A stretch of 64,000 bases of DNA. It comes from Sesamum alatum. Lineage: Eukaryota; Streptophyta; Magnoliopsida; Lamiales; Pedaliaceae. Shown here one piece after another: positions 44,504 through 54,424 of the stretch; positions within the stretch are counted from its first letter, which is position 1, and each line of letters starts with the position of its first letter. Made by a program: the position numbers and the translations under genes. The stretch covers positions 22,367,636 to 22,431,635 of the forward strand of contig JACGWO010000002.1 of the NCBI GenBank assembly GCA_034509735.1, in the 5' to 3' direction. The notes under the pieces were generated by a model that was not told where the DNA came from, did no database searches, and saw only the letters and a program-made list of their open reading frames with translations.

Positions 44504-46735
44504 TGAAAGAAATCGGTGGATCGGCCCGGGAGATTAACGCGTATAGCGGAAGCGCGAAAGAATGCGTAATAAAATTACAAAGCATAATTAAATCGAATTT
44601 AAATCATGCATAATATACATAAACGAATCAAGGGGTGTGCCCTTGATTCTCCCGGGCGTTCGGTGTATCTCATGTTCAATAAAACACAACATGGAGGCCA
44701 TAGAATTGAAACCGGAAAAACGAAATTAAAGAACCTACCCGGTTGTAGTTTTGTCTTCGTTTCGGCTACACGCATTGTTCCCCGTTTTGCACCAAGATCT
44801 CAAATAAGAGACCCTCTAAATCATCTCACTCGCTCCACCGGAAGCAAACAACCCTTGTGCTAGCAAGAAGTAATTTGGGAGAAGAGACATCGGTACACGC
44901 TATCAATTAACGCAACCGGCGTCTCTTATGTTCTACCTTGAATAAATCAAGAAGAACAAAAATAGAAATCTTGGAGAAAAGAAGAGGGGATGGACGAAAA
45001 TCTTGAGAGTGATGAGAGATGAGAGTTGTAGAGAATACTAGGTGTAAGTGTGTGTTTTTTTGAGTATTTATAGAAGATGGAATTCCTATTCCTTCTCAAA
45101 CTCTTCCAAAGAGACACACTTTGACTAGGATTTTGACCTAGTCAAATCCTAGTCAAATTAGGCTTTTGATTAAGTCAAATTAATCATGGCCCTTCATCTT
45201 ATCATTCTCTAGATCAAATCTTGTCCATCCATTTTGATGGGCTTTATGGAATGGGCCTATTTAATTCTAAATTAAATATTCCCATGGACTTTATATTAAA
45301 ATCCTATTTAATATACTAAGCCCATTAATTAATGGAATGGACTTTATTTAATTCCAAATTAAAATAGTCCATGGACTTTATATTAAATCCTATTTAATAT
45401 ACTAAGCCCATTAATTAATTAATGGAATGGACTTTATTTAATTCCAAATTAAATAGTCCATGGACTTTATATTAAATCCTATTTAATACCAAGCCCATTA
45501 ATTAATTAATTCACCCTTTTAATCTAATTAAAAGGAAAGCCCATGCTTTGTAAAATTCATAAATCTAATTTATGAACTCAAGCCTGATTATTCCAAATAA
45601 TACATCGAGGCTTGTATCTCCAAGAAGTATAATTTAATTCCATTAAATTAAACCTTCTCCCGGAATTAATTCCAAATTAATTCCCTTTCATTTGGTGTAG
45701 CGGGTGTGACTCTTTAGGTTCACCTTTCAGCTAGACTTGGACCTACTTTTCATTATTTCATAACTAAAGTAGTCCGTTACCATGGGTGGCCATCTAGCAA
45801 CGGTCCATGGCACTAGAGACTAGGTGAATTTATGGTGTGAACATTTAGGCTCCGAGTTATACGCAGGTGCGGTCCTACCGACGCTCGATACGTACGGGTA
45901 CGGTCCTACTGTCGCCTGTCTCCCGGCCTTTAGTCTAGGGGTCGGTTCCCATCGTTGACTAGGCAACTATGCATAATGCTCGAGATAGGTTTAACTCGAC
46001 GTAGGAAATCCTTTCCCACTACATCAAGTGCTATGGCCATAGACTTTGTGAGTCTAAACCATCTCCGAGCGCATAGGAGATCTTGCTGTCATATCCTTTG
46101 ACAGGGGACAGATCCTATCTTGGAATTCACCGTTCTTACATACTCCGACTGCACTGGATGAGGCTTATGATGACCATGTGATATAATCGGTCAAATTTCA
46201 CCAGATCCAAGATACAGCCTTAGTATGTAGGGGACTGCCGTGATCCTCAAGTCCGAGGACTAATCCCGTACTATCGGAACCGGGAATACGAGTCATACCG
46301 ACCAAGCCCGAGTAGCTTCTATATGACGATTCCCGCGAGTCACCTCAGTCGGCCGCTCCCAGCAGGCCGACCCACTAACACTGCTTAGACGATCCTCGTC
46401 ACCCGTCGATGAAACACGACAGCAGATGCTTAGTGCAAGTCTCAAATGGATTCTCGATGCCCTGTCTCGAGATTCCTTTGACTTGGAGTATTTCAGACTG
46501 ATTCGGTGAAACTGATTTCATGAACCTACCTCCAAGCGTAGTTCCAATTTCCCGAAATGTTATTTCAGTCTGTGGGCGTTTGTTGTGACATCGTATCGAT
46601 GCAAGCAGTAAGTACAACAAACTCATGCCTATGAATCCTTACTACATTCATTAACATAATATTACTTGTTCACAGATTGACGAATGGTTCTCAGAACAGC
46701 CAATACCATTGACTTTCTGGTCACCTATTCTAACA
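44504..46735 (-). repeat. 5' LTR of B1
   Basis: 2232 bp, nearly identical to 36711-38946. Two substitutions were counted (at CTTCATCTTATC and AGATCAAATC) plus six single-base length differences. Followed by TSD GTTTC. Confidence 0.96.
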
Positions 46736-47036
46736 GTTTCATGCGGAGCATTATGGTGGAGACATTGTCCAGCCTCTCATATTGCTTCTGGATGTCGTTA
46801 GACATCAAAGCAAATATGATACTGCGCACTTTCTGGTTGTCCTCATGCTATTTTTCGAATGTTAAACGTTCTCCTCGCATGGACCCCTCCGGTAAGTCGC
46901 TCGGCGGCGGCTCGTCCAAGACGTAGCCTTGGTTCTCAAAACCGAGGACAATCCTTAGGTTTCTCAGCTAGTCCGAGTAGTTCGTTCCGTTGAACTTATT
47001 AGTCTCAAGTACCATGGTCAATGGATTCTTAGACAA
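46736..47036 (-). pseudogene. Y gag N-terminal remnant
   Basis: TSD copy GTTTC (46736-46740), then gag resembling family A around KWHEDNRKVRS and NYSDW. The start codon is lost: the conserved CTTAGACAT context reads CTTAGACAAA here (ATG to TTG). Several other substitutions make it the most diverged gag besides B1. Confidence 0.82.
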
Positions 47037-48961
47037 ATCTACATTTATAAAAATGTAAAGCAGAAATTAACAGATGATGGTAATATTTTTATTCAAGTTG
47101 AAGACATCGTCTTTTAGTCATTAACCCTCCCATTATTTATACGAAAGTCCACCACTCTCAAGCGGAATTTCGGGAAACCATTTCCTAGTGGGCTTGAGAT
47201 CCACAAGCGTAATCTCCATGCCCCTCTTTTACAATTCACATGAAGAAGACCTCGTGGGAGATATCCAATATCATTCTCATCCTATGAGATTCCCAAGATG
47301 TTTTGACTCAACTATTCACACGGTTCCGAGGACTCCAAGGAAACCATGTTACTCGGTGTTGGGCCCGACCCTCAACCAAATCATGCCTCAAACTTTCCCC
47401 CCCAACGACTCGTGAGACAGGGAAACAGCGAGTGCAGTCTGTTTGTTCACAACAATGGTGCAGCTTTCCCCTAGTCCAAGTGTGCCACAACTCGTGAGAC
47501 CACACTTGGGTAGTGGTAGCTTCCTCACCACATTCCTCTGGATGAAAGGCTCGGACAGATCAAAATACCATTTCAATCCAAGTCCATTCTGGGCCTAATA
47601 TTCAATTTGGTCCAACCAAATGAGAGTTTAATGAACAACCGGGACCTCATCACATTAAGGTATTTTAGCATGCATAAATATCAAATATTTAAAGTGATTA
47701 AATAAATACGCCGCATGCAGAAAACATAGCATACCCCTGTTAGGATGATCACAAGCCCAACCTATGCGACCCACTGAGCCCGCAATGAGTCTATGGTCTG
47801 TCTATGGTGGTCCTATATTATTACAAAATAATATACCCATTGTCACTCCAATGGGCCTTGTGATTCTCTTGTTTCACACCTTGATGCTCCACCTTGGGTG
47901 TCTGACTCCCTGGCCTTGTTAAAATTAAAACCTCACCAAAACTACCTACTCTTACAATTGATAGTAATACATGAGAAATAAATAACAAGCCTTAACATCA
48001 TGAGGCTGAAAAAAGGGATGATAGTCCCAAAACAAGAGGCACGCAGGCCCCACCCAACATAATTGTAAATGACATACATACATCCATACACAAGGTCTAG
48101 GACTCTTGTGATCATCCCATGTTGATCCCATCAACACACATAAGATAATTATTCCAAATAATCATGCTCAAACAATGGATATTCAAAATATCCAAGTGAT
48201 GTCCAACATCATAAGGCATAAATATATAAACAATATGCAACATCCAAATTTCAAATTCAATCGACATTAGACAATATGCATCCAATGCATGTATTAATCC
48301 CAAATTAATTTAGCAAATTTGATCCAAGGAAAATCCAATAATTCCAAAATCAAATGTGCAAAATTAATACATTTCCAGAAAAATTTGCAAAAAATCCAGA
48401 AAATCAAAATTTCCAGAAAACGTCGAAAACGACACAAAACAGCCCAACCGTTGTGCCTGCCCCCGCGCACAGGAAAGCGCCCAAGCGCGCACTGGCAGCC
48501 AGCCTGCGAGCCCTGCGTGCGCGTCCTTTGCCGCGCTGGCCTCGATTGGCAGCGACGTGCACACACACAGCGCGCGCGCGGGCACCCGCCTGCGCATGGC
48601 CGCCCCTGCCTGCACGCACGCTGGCAGGCACGCCGGCTAGGCTGCGCGCGGGCGTGAGCCCACGTGCGCCCCGCCGCGCGCCTGCTACCCAGTGACCGGC
48701 CGACAGGGGCGGTAGCCAACCGCTGCCGCTGCTGTCCGTTTAACACATTTTTCTACACTTCTTTTCAGCACAACTAAGCAATAATAAACTGAAAATGAAC
48801 ATGCAATATCAAGATCTAATCTATTAAATTTGCATGCTTATCATCCATCAAATTTAAAAGAATGAATAATCATATTTATTCATATATTCATGTAATAATA
48901 CATGCCAATAAAATCGTAAAAGCAAGTAGATCATGCCAAGCACATAGATCTGTGCCCCTTA
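47037..48961 (-). other. Y leader
   Basis: Aligns with family A leaders, with a large GC-rich tract at 48454-48740. The hydrophobic leader ORF is broken here. No gene is recognised. Confidence 0.78.
48454..48740 (-). other. GC-rich leader tract of Y
   Basis: About 285 bp of CG-rich sequence (CACAGCGCGCGCGCGGGCAC and similar) at the same leader position as in A3 and B1, but with little direct sequence match to either. Confidence 0.78.
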
Positions 48962-48984
48962 CATCGAACCGGGCTCTGATACCA
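48962..48984 (-). promoter_or_regulatory. Primer-binding site of Y
   Basis: TGGTATCAGAGCCCGGTTCG on the minus strand, three bases from the LTR end. Confidence 0.9.
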
Positions 48985-49352
48985 CTTTGAAGGACAAGCT
49001 AATCCGCCTGGGAGCGCGAGCGAAGGCGAGAAGCATGAATAATTCATAAATTTAAACAAATAAATAAACGTAATCCCAAAGGGTGTACCGTTGGGTGCTC
49101 AACCGGGCGTTCGATGTAGGATGTAACAACATTAAGCACATATTGTTCATAGGCATAGATGAAATAGAAACCTACGAAACATTAAATAACCATTACCTTT
49201 GTAGTTTTCACGTGTGCGCGGCTACTTGCTTCGTTCCTTCTTTGGAATGTCCACCAAGTTGAAATGTATGAACTCTCCAAAGGTGATCCGCACCACACCG
49301 GAAGAAACACACGTTTTCCTTGCTAGAAGAAAACGGGTTTAAAAGGAATTGG

Positions 49353-49392
49353 TTTAAGAAGATAAACACTATGGATTAGTGTTCTTCTTAAA
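49353..49392 (-). other. R-region hairpin, A' form
   Basis: TTTAAGAAG...AACACTA pairs with TAGTGTT...CTTCTTAAA (9 + 7 bp, 3-nt bulge). In family A the outer arm is TTTAAGAG/CTCTTAAA (14728-14765, 59777-59814). Confidence 0.78.
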
Positions 49393-49557
49393 CTTACTTT
49401 GTTCTTCCCTTTTGATCCAAGATCAAATGAAGAACACTAGTAAGAGAGGGAGAGAGGTGGCCGAAAGTTTAGAGAGAGGAGTGGCCGATTTTTTTTTCTT
49501 CTTTTCCTAGAAAAGATGAATTGTGAATCTCTTGTATAGGTGTTAGTATATACTCAT

Positions 49558-49562
49558 ATATA
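49558..49562. repeat. Target-site duplication ATATA (A6), left copy
   Basis: ATATA precedes A6 and recurs at 61624-61628. The flanks join into a normal LTR sequence (TCATATATACATAATTAATG). Low complexity, but the LTR halves fit precisely. Confidence 0.88.
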
Positions 49563-51785
49563 TGAAGGACAAGCGGATCCGCCCGGAAGCGCGAGCGGAA
49601 GCGAGAAAGCGAGAAATTGCGTAAATTTAAATCAAATTCAAAATACGCGAATCCCAAGGGGTGTACCCTTGGGTACTCAACCGGGCGTTCGATGTAGGAT
49701 GTGTAAATATTAAAACATATATTTAAAACACATAGGGCATAGATATATAAATGAAATCAATCAAAGCGTAATAAACCGTTACCTTTGATTGTTTAGCGTA
49801 TGCTCCCGGCTACTAGCGTTGTTCCTTCTCCGGAATGCTCACGAAATCCAAACGTATGGATTCTCCAAAGGTGATCCACACCACACTGGAAGAAACACAC
49901 GTTCTTCTTGCTAGAAAAGAACGGGTTTAGGAAGGAATCGTTTTAAGAGAAGAACACTATGAATTAGTGTTCTCTTAAACTTACTTTGTTCTTCTTCTTG
50001 ATTCAAAATCAAGTGAAGAACACAAGTGTAAGAGAGGGAGGGAGCACGAAATTTTGAGAGAGAGGAGAGGATTTTTTGTCTTCTCTTTTTCCTAGAAAAA
50101 GATAAATAATGAATCACTTATGCTAGGTGTTGTATATTCTAATATATATGCATAATTAATGTGATTATTGGAATGTGTCTAGGTTCATCCAAGGATGTCT
50201 AGATTCATTCCAATCAATCATCATCAATTCTTCAATCAAGCCTACCAAAATTTATGGTATGATCAAATCATACCAAAAGGGAAGAGCTTGATTGGAGTTG
50301 ATTTGTCTCTTTCCAAAAGTGACAAGTCAACATACCACCTAGCATGCAACATGGCTGATTTTGCTTCCTCCAAGGGAGCATGTCGGCCATGTTTAATTAA
50401 GGGAAGAAGTCCAACTTCTTCCTATTCCAAATTAGGAATTATTTCTCCTCTCGGTTATAATTTAACGGACCGGGTTTTATCGTAATCGAATTGCGACGAA
50501 CCCAATATTAGATCCAATTTAATGTCCACTTAAATTATTCCTTTGATCTTTTATTCCAATTAAAAAATCCAACGTCTCAACATCTCAACTTTCCATATAT
50601 AATCGAAAATCCAATTTACCGATTAAACGAAAGCCCGATACAATATCGGCCCGTCCATCCAATGGACTTTCCCTTAAGTAATCCAATTACTTATTTTATC
50701 CTTCGAGATTGACTCCAAGTCGATCTCTCAACCTCCTCGGTGATTTGTGTGTGACCCTTTAGGTTCACCCTCAGCTAGACTTGGGCCCGTGTCCCACAAG
50801 GGCCCGTTACCATGGGTGGCCGTATAGCAACGGTCAATGGCACTAAAGACTAGGTGAATTGGCGTGAACATTTAGGCGCCGATTCCGTACGGGTACGATC
50901 CTTCCGTCTACCGTCTCCCGGCCTTAGTCTAGGGTATGGAATTGGGCGTCGGTTCCCATCCTTGACTAGGCATCTATGCTTAATACTCGAGACTACATAT
51001 GCTTCATTGCATCGACACAGGAAACCACTGTTCGACCAACCACTGTGGCCACAGCTTCAAACAGCATGTACGTGTCTCCGAGTGCATAGGAGATACCTCT
51101 GTCATATACGGACAGGGGACGGATCCTCTTCTTGGAATCCACCGTCCTCGCTACACATTCTGACTGCACTGGACAAGGCTTATAATGATCATCTTACAGA
51201 ATGATCACCTCTCGCAAGATCCAAGATACAGCCGTCCTGTGCACGTGACTGCCATGATTCCTCAAGTCTGAGGATTACTCCCGTACTATCGGAACCGGGG
51301 AATCCAATCATACCGACCAAGCCTCCAAGGCTTCCATATGATGATCCCCGCGAGTCAGTCCAGTCGGCTCGACCCCAGTGGACCAACCCATCAAGACCGT
51401 GTAGGCGTCCCACGCCTGTCGCCGATGAAACACGACACTCATCCAATGAACACGACTGTTGATGCAAGTCTCAATAGGACTCTCGATGCCCTGTCTCGAG
51501 GTCCTCGACTTGGAACGTTTCAGACCCAACTCTTAATCAGTTGGTTTCATGACCACCATCCAATGCGTGGCCCAACTGCACGAGTTGTTATCCATGGTCT
51601 GTGGGCTTTGTTGCGATATTAGTTAAACACCATTTTAACAAATGTAAGATGAGCGCAACAAAGAAGGTACCATTGGTGACGAATACTCATCTTATTCATC
51701 ACATAATAATATTACATTCACATCAAGTTATCGGATAGGTTACAAATTGCCAAACCTATTGGCTTTCTGGTCACCTATTCCAACA
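49563..51785 (-). repeat. 3' LTR of A6
   Basis: 2223 bp, TGAAGG to CCAACA, with intact U5 hairpin (49653-49673), variable hairpin (50783-50805) and terminal inverted pair (51606-51663). Confidence 0.95.
51606..51663 (-). other. U3 inverted repeat, family A form
   Basis: CTTTGTTGCG at 51606-51615 is the exact complement of CGCAACAAAG at 51654-51663, with a spacer of 38 nt. Family B has GTTTGTTGT/ACAACAAAC (38789-38833) and C has CTTTGTTT/AAACAAAG (59359-59413). Confidence 0.82.
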
Positions 51786-51800
51786 ATCTCCCACTTGACC
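51786..51800 (-). promoter_or_regulatory. Polypurine tract of A6
   Basis: GGTCAAGTGGGAGAT on the minus strand, beside the 3' LTR. Confidence 0.9.
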
Positions 51801-52390
51801 TAAAGCCAATCACCCATTGACCTCGAACCTCTTATTCAGATGGTGAGTATGGGCAACTTACGACATGGGCTTAGCAAGTGTATCTGCTATGTTTACTGCG
51901 GAGCTGACTCGGTCCAACCGACCGTCACTCCTGCTATTCATCTCTCTAAGCAGATGGTAGCATCTAAGAATATGCTTGGATCGTGATGAGATCTCGGTTC
52001 CTTTGCTAGCGCTATCGCCCCATTGTTATCATAAAAGATAATTACAGGCTTAGCAAAGCTAGGTACTACATCCAACCATTGGATGTAGCTCATCAACCAA
52101 ACCACTCCTTGGCAGCTTCCAAAGTCGCTATGTATTCAAAACTTTATGGTGGAGTCCGCCGTGGTAGCCTACTTGGAACCCTTCCAAGTAACCACGCCAC
52201 CATTAAGTCTGAACACATAACCAGACTGAGACTTGGCATCATCGTCATCCGACTAGAAGCTAGCGTCGCTATAGCCTTCCAGTATCAACTCTCCACCGCC
52301 GTAGATCAAGAACATGTCCTTAGTCCTTTTTCAGGTACTTCAGGATAGTCTTGACTGCACTTCAGTGTGCCTCCCGACACACGACTGATA
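51801..52390 (-). pseudogene. A6 RNase H and RT end, frameshifted
   Basis: Carries the same RNase H indels as A2, A4 and A5 (TTGGATCGTGATGAG near 51977, AACCACTCCTTGG near 52099, TTCAAAACTTTATGG near 52134). The region next to RT is separated from the upstream frame by a TGA after ALSVTS at 52391 (a CGA to TGA change, as from cytosine deamination). Confidence 0.84.
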
Positions 52391-52831
52391 TCAACTTGTT
52401 ACGCTCAAAGCGAAAGCCACATCAGGTCTAGTGCATTGAACAGTATACTGTATGCTGCCTACGGCTGAAGCATAGGGGATGTCCAACATCCTTTTAAGCT
52501 CCTCATCAGTCTTAGGAGACTGCTTCTTGGATAACTTAATTCCATGCCTCCTAGGAAGGAATCCTCGTTTTGAGTTCTCCATCTTGAATCTCTTCAAGAC
52601 TTTCTCAATATACGAGGACTGGGCCATTCCTAACATCCTTTTAGATCTATTCCTGTAGATCTTGATGCCAAGGATGTAGGATGCCTCGCCCATATCCTTC
52701 ATGGAGAACTGCGTTGACAACCAAGCTTTGGTGGTACCCAACATCTTAGCGTCATTCCCAATGAGTAAGATGTCATCCACATAAAGCACCAGAACGCAAC
52801 TAAGCTCCCACTGATCTTCTTGTATACACAA
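52391..52831 (-). pseudogene. A6 RT C-terminal frame
   Basis: Open from just before the catalytic LVLYVDDILLIGND through LGIKIYRNRSKRMLGMAQ, KVLKRFKMENSKRGF and TDEELKRMLDIPYASAVGS to ALSVTS. It is offset by one base from the IN-RT frame because one A is missing in CCAGAACGC near 52795. Together the two frames cover an essentially whole RT, so this lesion may be recent. Confidence 0.87.
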
Positions 52832-54357
52832 GGATCGGACTCATTCTTGGTGAAATCATATCCCCGTATGACTTCATCAAAACGTATGTTCCAGCTTCGG
52901 GAAGCTTGTTTGAGGCCATAGATGGACCTTTGGAGACGGCAGACCTTCTGCTCTTCTCCAACAGTTGTGAAACCTTCCGGCTGATCTATATAGATCTCTT
53001 CCTCTACGAAACCGTTGAGGAAAGCCGTTTTCACGCCCATCTGCCATATTTCATAGTCATACCATGCTGCTATGGGAAGCAGTATCTGAATGGACTTGGC
53101 CATTGCCACGGGCGAGTAGGTTTCCTCAAAATCGACCCCGGGTCGTTGAGTATAACCTTTCGCCGTAAGCCTGGCTTTGAAGGTTGTAACCTCCCCGTCA
53201 GCTCCAAGCTTACGTTTGTAGACCCATTTACACCCTGCGGGTTTAACCCCTTTGGGTGGATCTACTAGGGTCCAAACCTTGTTTGTACCCATCGAGTCCA
53301 TCTCGGATTTCATGGCCTCAAGCCACTTGTCCGAATCGATGTCCGACATCGCTTCTCCGTATGTCTTTGGATCATTATCCAACGGACCGGTCAGGCCCAG
53401 AAATCCATACCTATCAGGTGCATGGGATACTCTGACCGACCTACGGAGGACTGGAACAATATCAGTGGGAACCACTGGCTCAGATTTCACTGCCGCCTCA
53501 TGGGGTACCTCACTTAATTCCTCAAGGAGCACCTCATCGCGTCGACTATCCGATGGAAAATCTTTTTCCAAGAACACTGCGTTTCGTGAGACAAAAACCT
53601 TTTGGTCGGAGGGATCATAGAAATAATACCCTGCAGTTTCTTTCAGATAGCCGATGAACCTGCATAAACTAGACCTCGAGTCCAGTTTATCTCCCACTAA
53701 TCTCTTGACATATGCGGGGCAACCCCACACTTTCAAGTATTTGTAGGAGGCAGGCTTGCCATGCCATATCTCATATGGCGTCTGGGATACCTTTTTAGAT
53801 GGCGCCAAGTTCAAAACTTTGGCCACCGTCTCAAGAGAGTATCCCCAAAAGGAAAGGGGTAGTTCGGTAAAACTCATCATGGATCGGACCATGTCCAACA
53901 AGGTCCGATTCCTCCTTTCATACACACCATTAAGCTGCGGTGTTCTAGGAGGGGTCCACTGAGAGAGAATCCCATTCTCTTTTAGATAATCAGTAAACTC
54001 ACCACTCAAATACTCTCCACCTCGGTCCAACCGAAGGGCTTTGATCTTTCGACCGGTTTGGTTCTCTACTTCAAGTCTGTATTCCTTAAACCTTCCAAAG
54101 GCTTCAGACTTGTACCTCATCAGGTAAACATAACCATACCGTGAGTGATCATCGGTAAAGGTTATGAAGTACGAATACCCACCTCTAGCCTGAGTATTTA
54201 GTGGACCACAGACATCTGTATGGATCAAATCCAACAGACCACTGGCTAGCGTACTTTGTCCAACAAAGGGTTTCTTGGTCATCTTTCCCTTTAGACAGGA
54301 TTCGCAGGTCGGTAGGTTGTCCAAATCGTCTATTTCTAGACTCTTTGAGTCCACCAA
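52699..54357 (-). CDS. A6 integrase-RT frame, 552 codons (partial polyprotein)
   Basis: Longest open pol frame of the window. Integrase: CESC (residues 18-21), catalytic Asp48 (HTDVCGPL), Asp111 (RLDRGGEYLS) and Glu147 (NGVYERRN), a proper D-D-35-E arrangement. Then come GCPAYVKRLVGDKLD, a linker with SHAPDRYGFLGLTG, and RT from GCKWVYKRKLGADGEV through GVKTAFLNG to SIYGLKQASRSWN and EVIRGYDF. The RT motif reads GVKTAFLNG where others have DVKTAFLNG, so the first catalytic Asp is lost (GAC to GGC). The last ~30 codons are out of frame. In life it would be part of a Gag-Pol polyprotein; the first Met here is internal, not a true start. Confidence 0.85.
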   Translation of the reverse strand: MVDSKSLEIDDLDNLPTCESCLKGKMTKKPFVGQSTLASGLLDLIHTDVCGPLNTQARGGYSYFITFTDDHSRYGYVYLMRYKSEAFGRFKEYRLEVENQTGRKIKALRLDRGGEYLSGEFTDYLKENGILSQWTPPRTPQLNGVYERRNRTLLDMVRSMMSFTELPLSFWGYSLETVAKVLNLAPSKKVSQTPYEIWHGKPASYKYLKVWGCPAYVKRLVGDKLDSRSSLCRFIGYLKETAGYYFYDPSDQKVFVSRNAVFLEKDFPSDSRRDEVLLEELSEVPHEAAVKSEPVVPTDIVPVLRRSVRVSHAPDRYGFLGLTGPLDNDPKTYGEAMSDIDSDKWLEAMKSEMDSMGTNKVWTLVDPPKGVKPAGCKWVYKRKLGADGEVTTFKARLTAKGYTQRPGVDFEETYSPVAMAKSIQILLPIAAWYDYEIWQMGVKTAFLNGFVEEEIYIDQPEGFTTVGEEQKVCRLQRSIYGLKQASRSWNIRFDEVIRGYDFTKNESDPCVYKKISGSLVAFWCFMWMTSYSLGMTLRCWVPPKLGCQRSSP

Positions 54358-54424
54358 CCTTCTTATCCTATCTTTAGAGATATGACCTAACCTCTCATGC
54401 CATATCTGTGCGTTATTATGATCA
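54358..54424 (-). pseudogene. A6 pre-integrase join, frameshifted
   Basis: Encodes the HARLGH/SKDRIRRL stretch (reading near HERLGH here because of a CTCATGCC change). It is split from gag-PR by one extra T in GTGTTTCTGCAG near 54440. Confidence 0.78.

Larger units (their letters stand above)
36711..46735 (-). mobile_element. Complete, recent, non-coding copia element B1
   Basis: LTRs 36711-38946 (2236 bp) and 44504-46735 (2232 bp), polypurine tract 38947-38961, PBS 44482-44502 and TSD GTTTC. By eye the LTRs differ at two bases plus six one-base length changes, which account exactly for the 4-bp length difference. The 5.5 kb interior still follows the gag-to-RNase H order, but it is so decayed that no sense ORF exceeds about 124 codons. 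The element must have moved recently with proteins supplied in trans. Confidence 0.93.
48988..49562 (-). repeat. 5' LTR of Y, first part
   Basis: Diverged A-type LTR (TGAAGGACAAGCTAATCCGC). Interrupted at CTCATATA by A6 and resumed at 61629. The R-region hairpin at 49353-49392 has one extra base pair compared with family A. Confidence 0.9.

Noticed and set aside
51308..51529. Sense LTR ORF with the SRQGIESPIETC segment, partly matched in B (SRQGIENPFETC)
   Set aside because: The similarity follows from nucleotide conservation of the LTR core; the frames diverge on both sides. A structural explanation is better supported.
51338..51622. Recurrent + strand ORF in LTR A (MMIPASQSSRLDP), in most LTR A copies
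   Set aside because: It recurs because the LTR is repeated. It is antisense to the element and is not kept open in families B and C.
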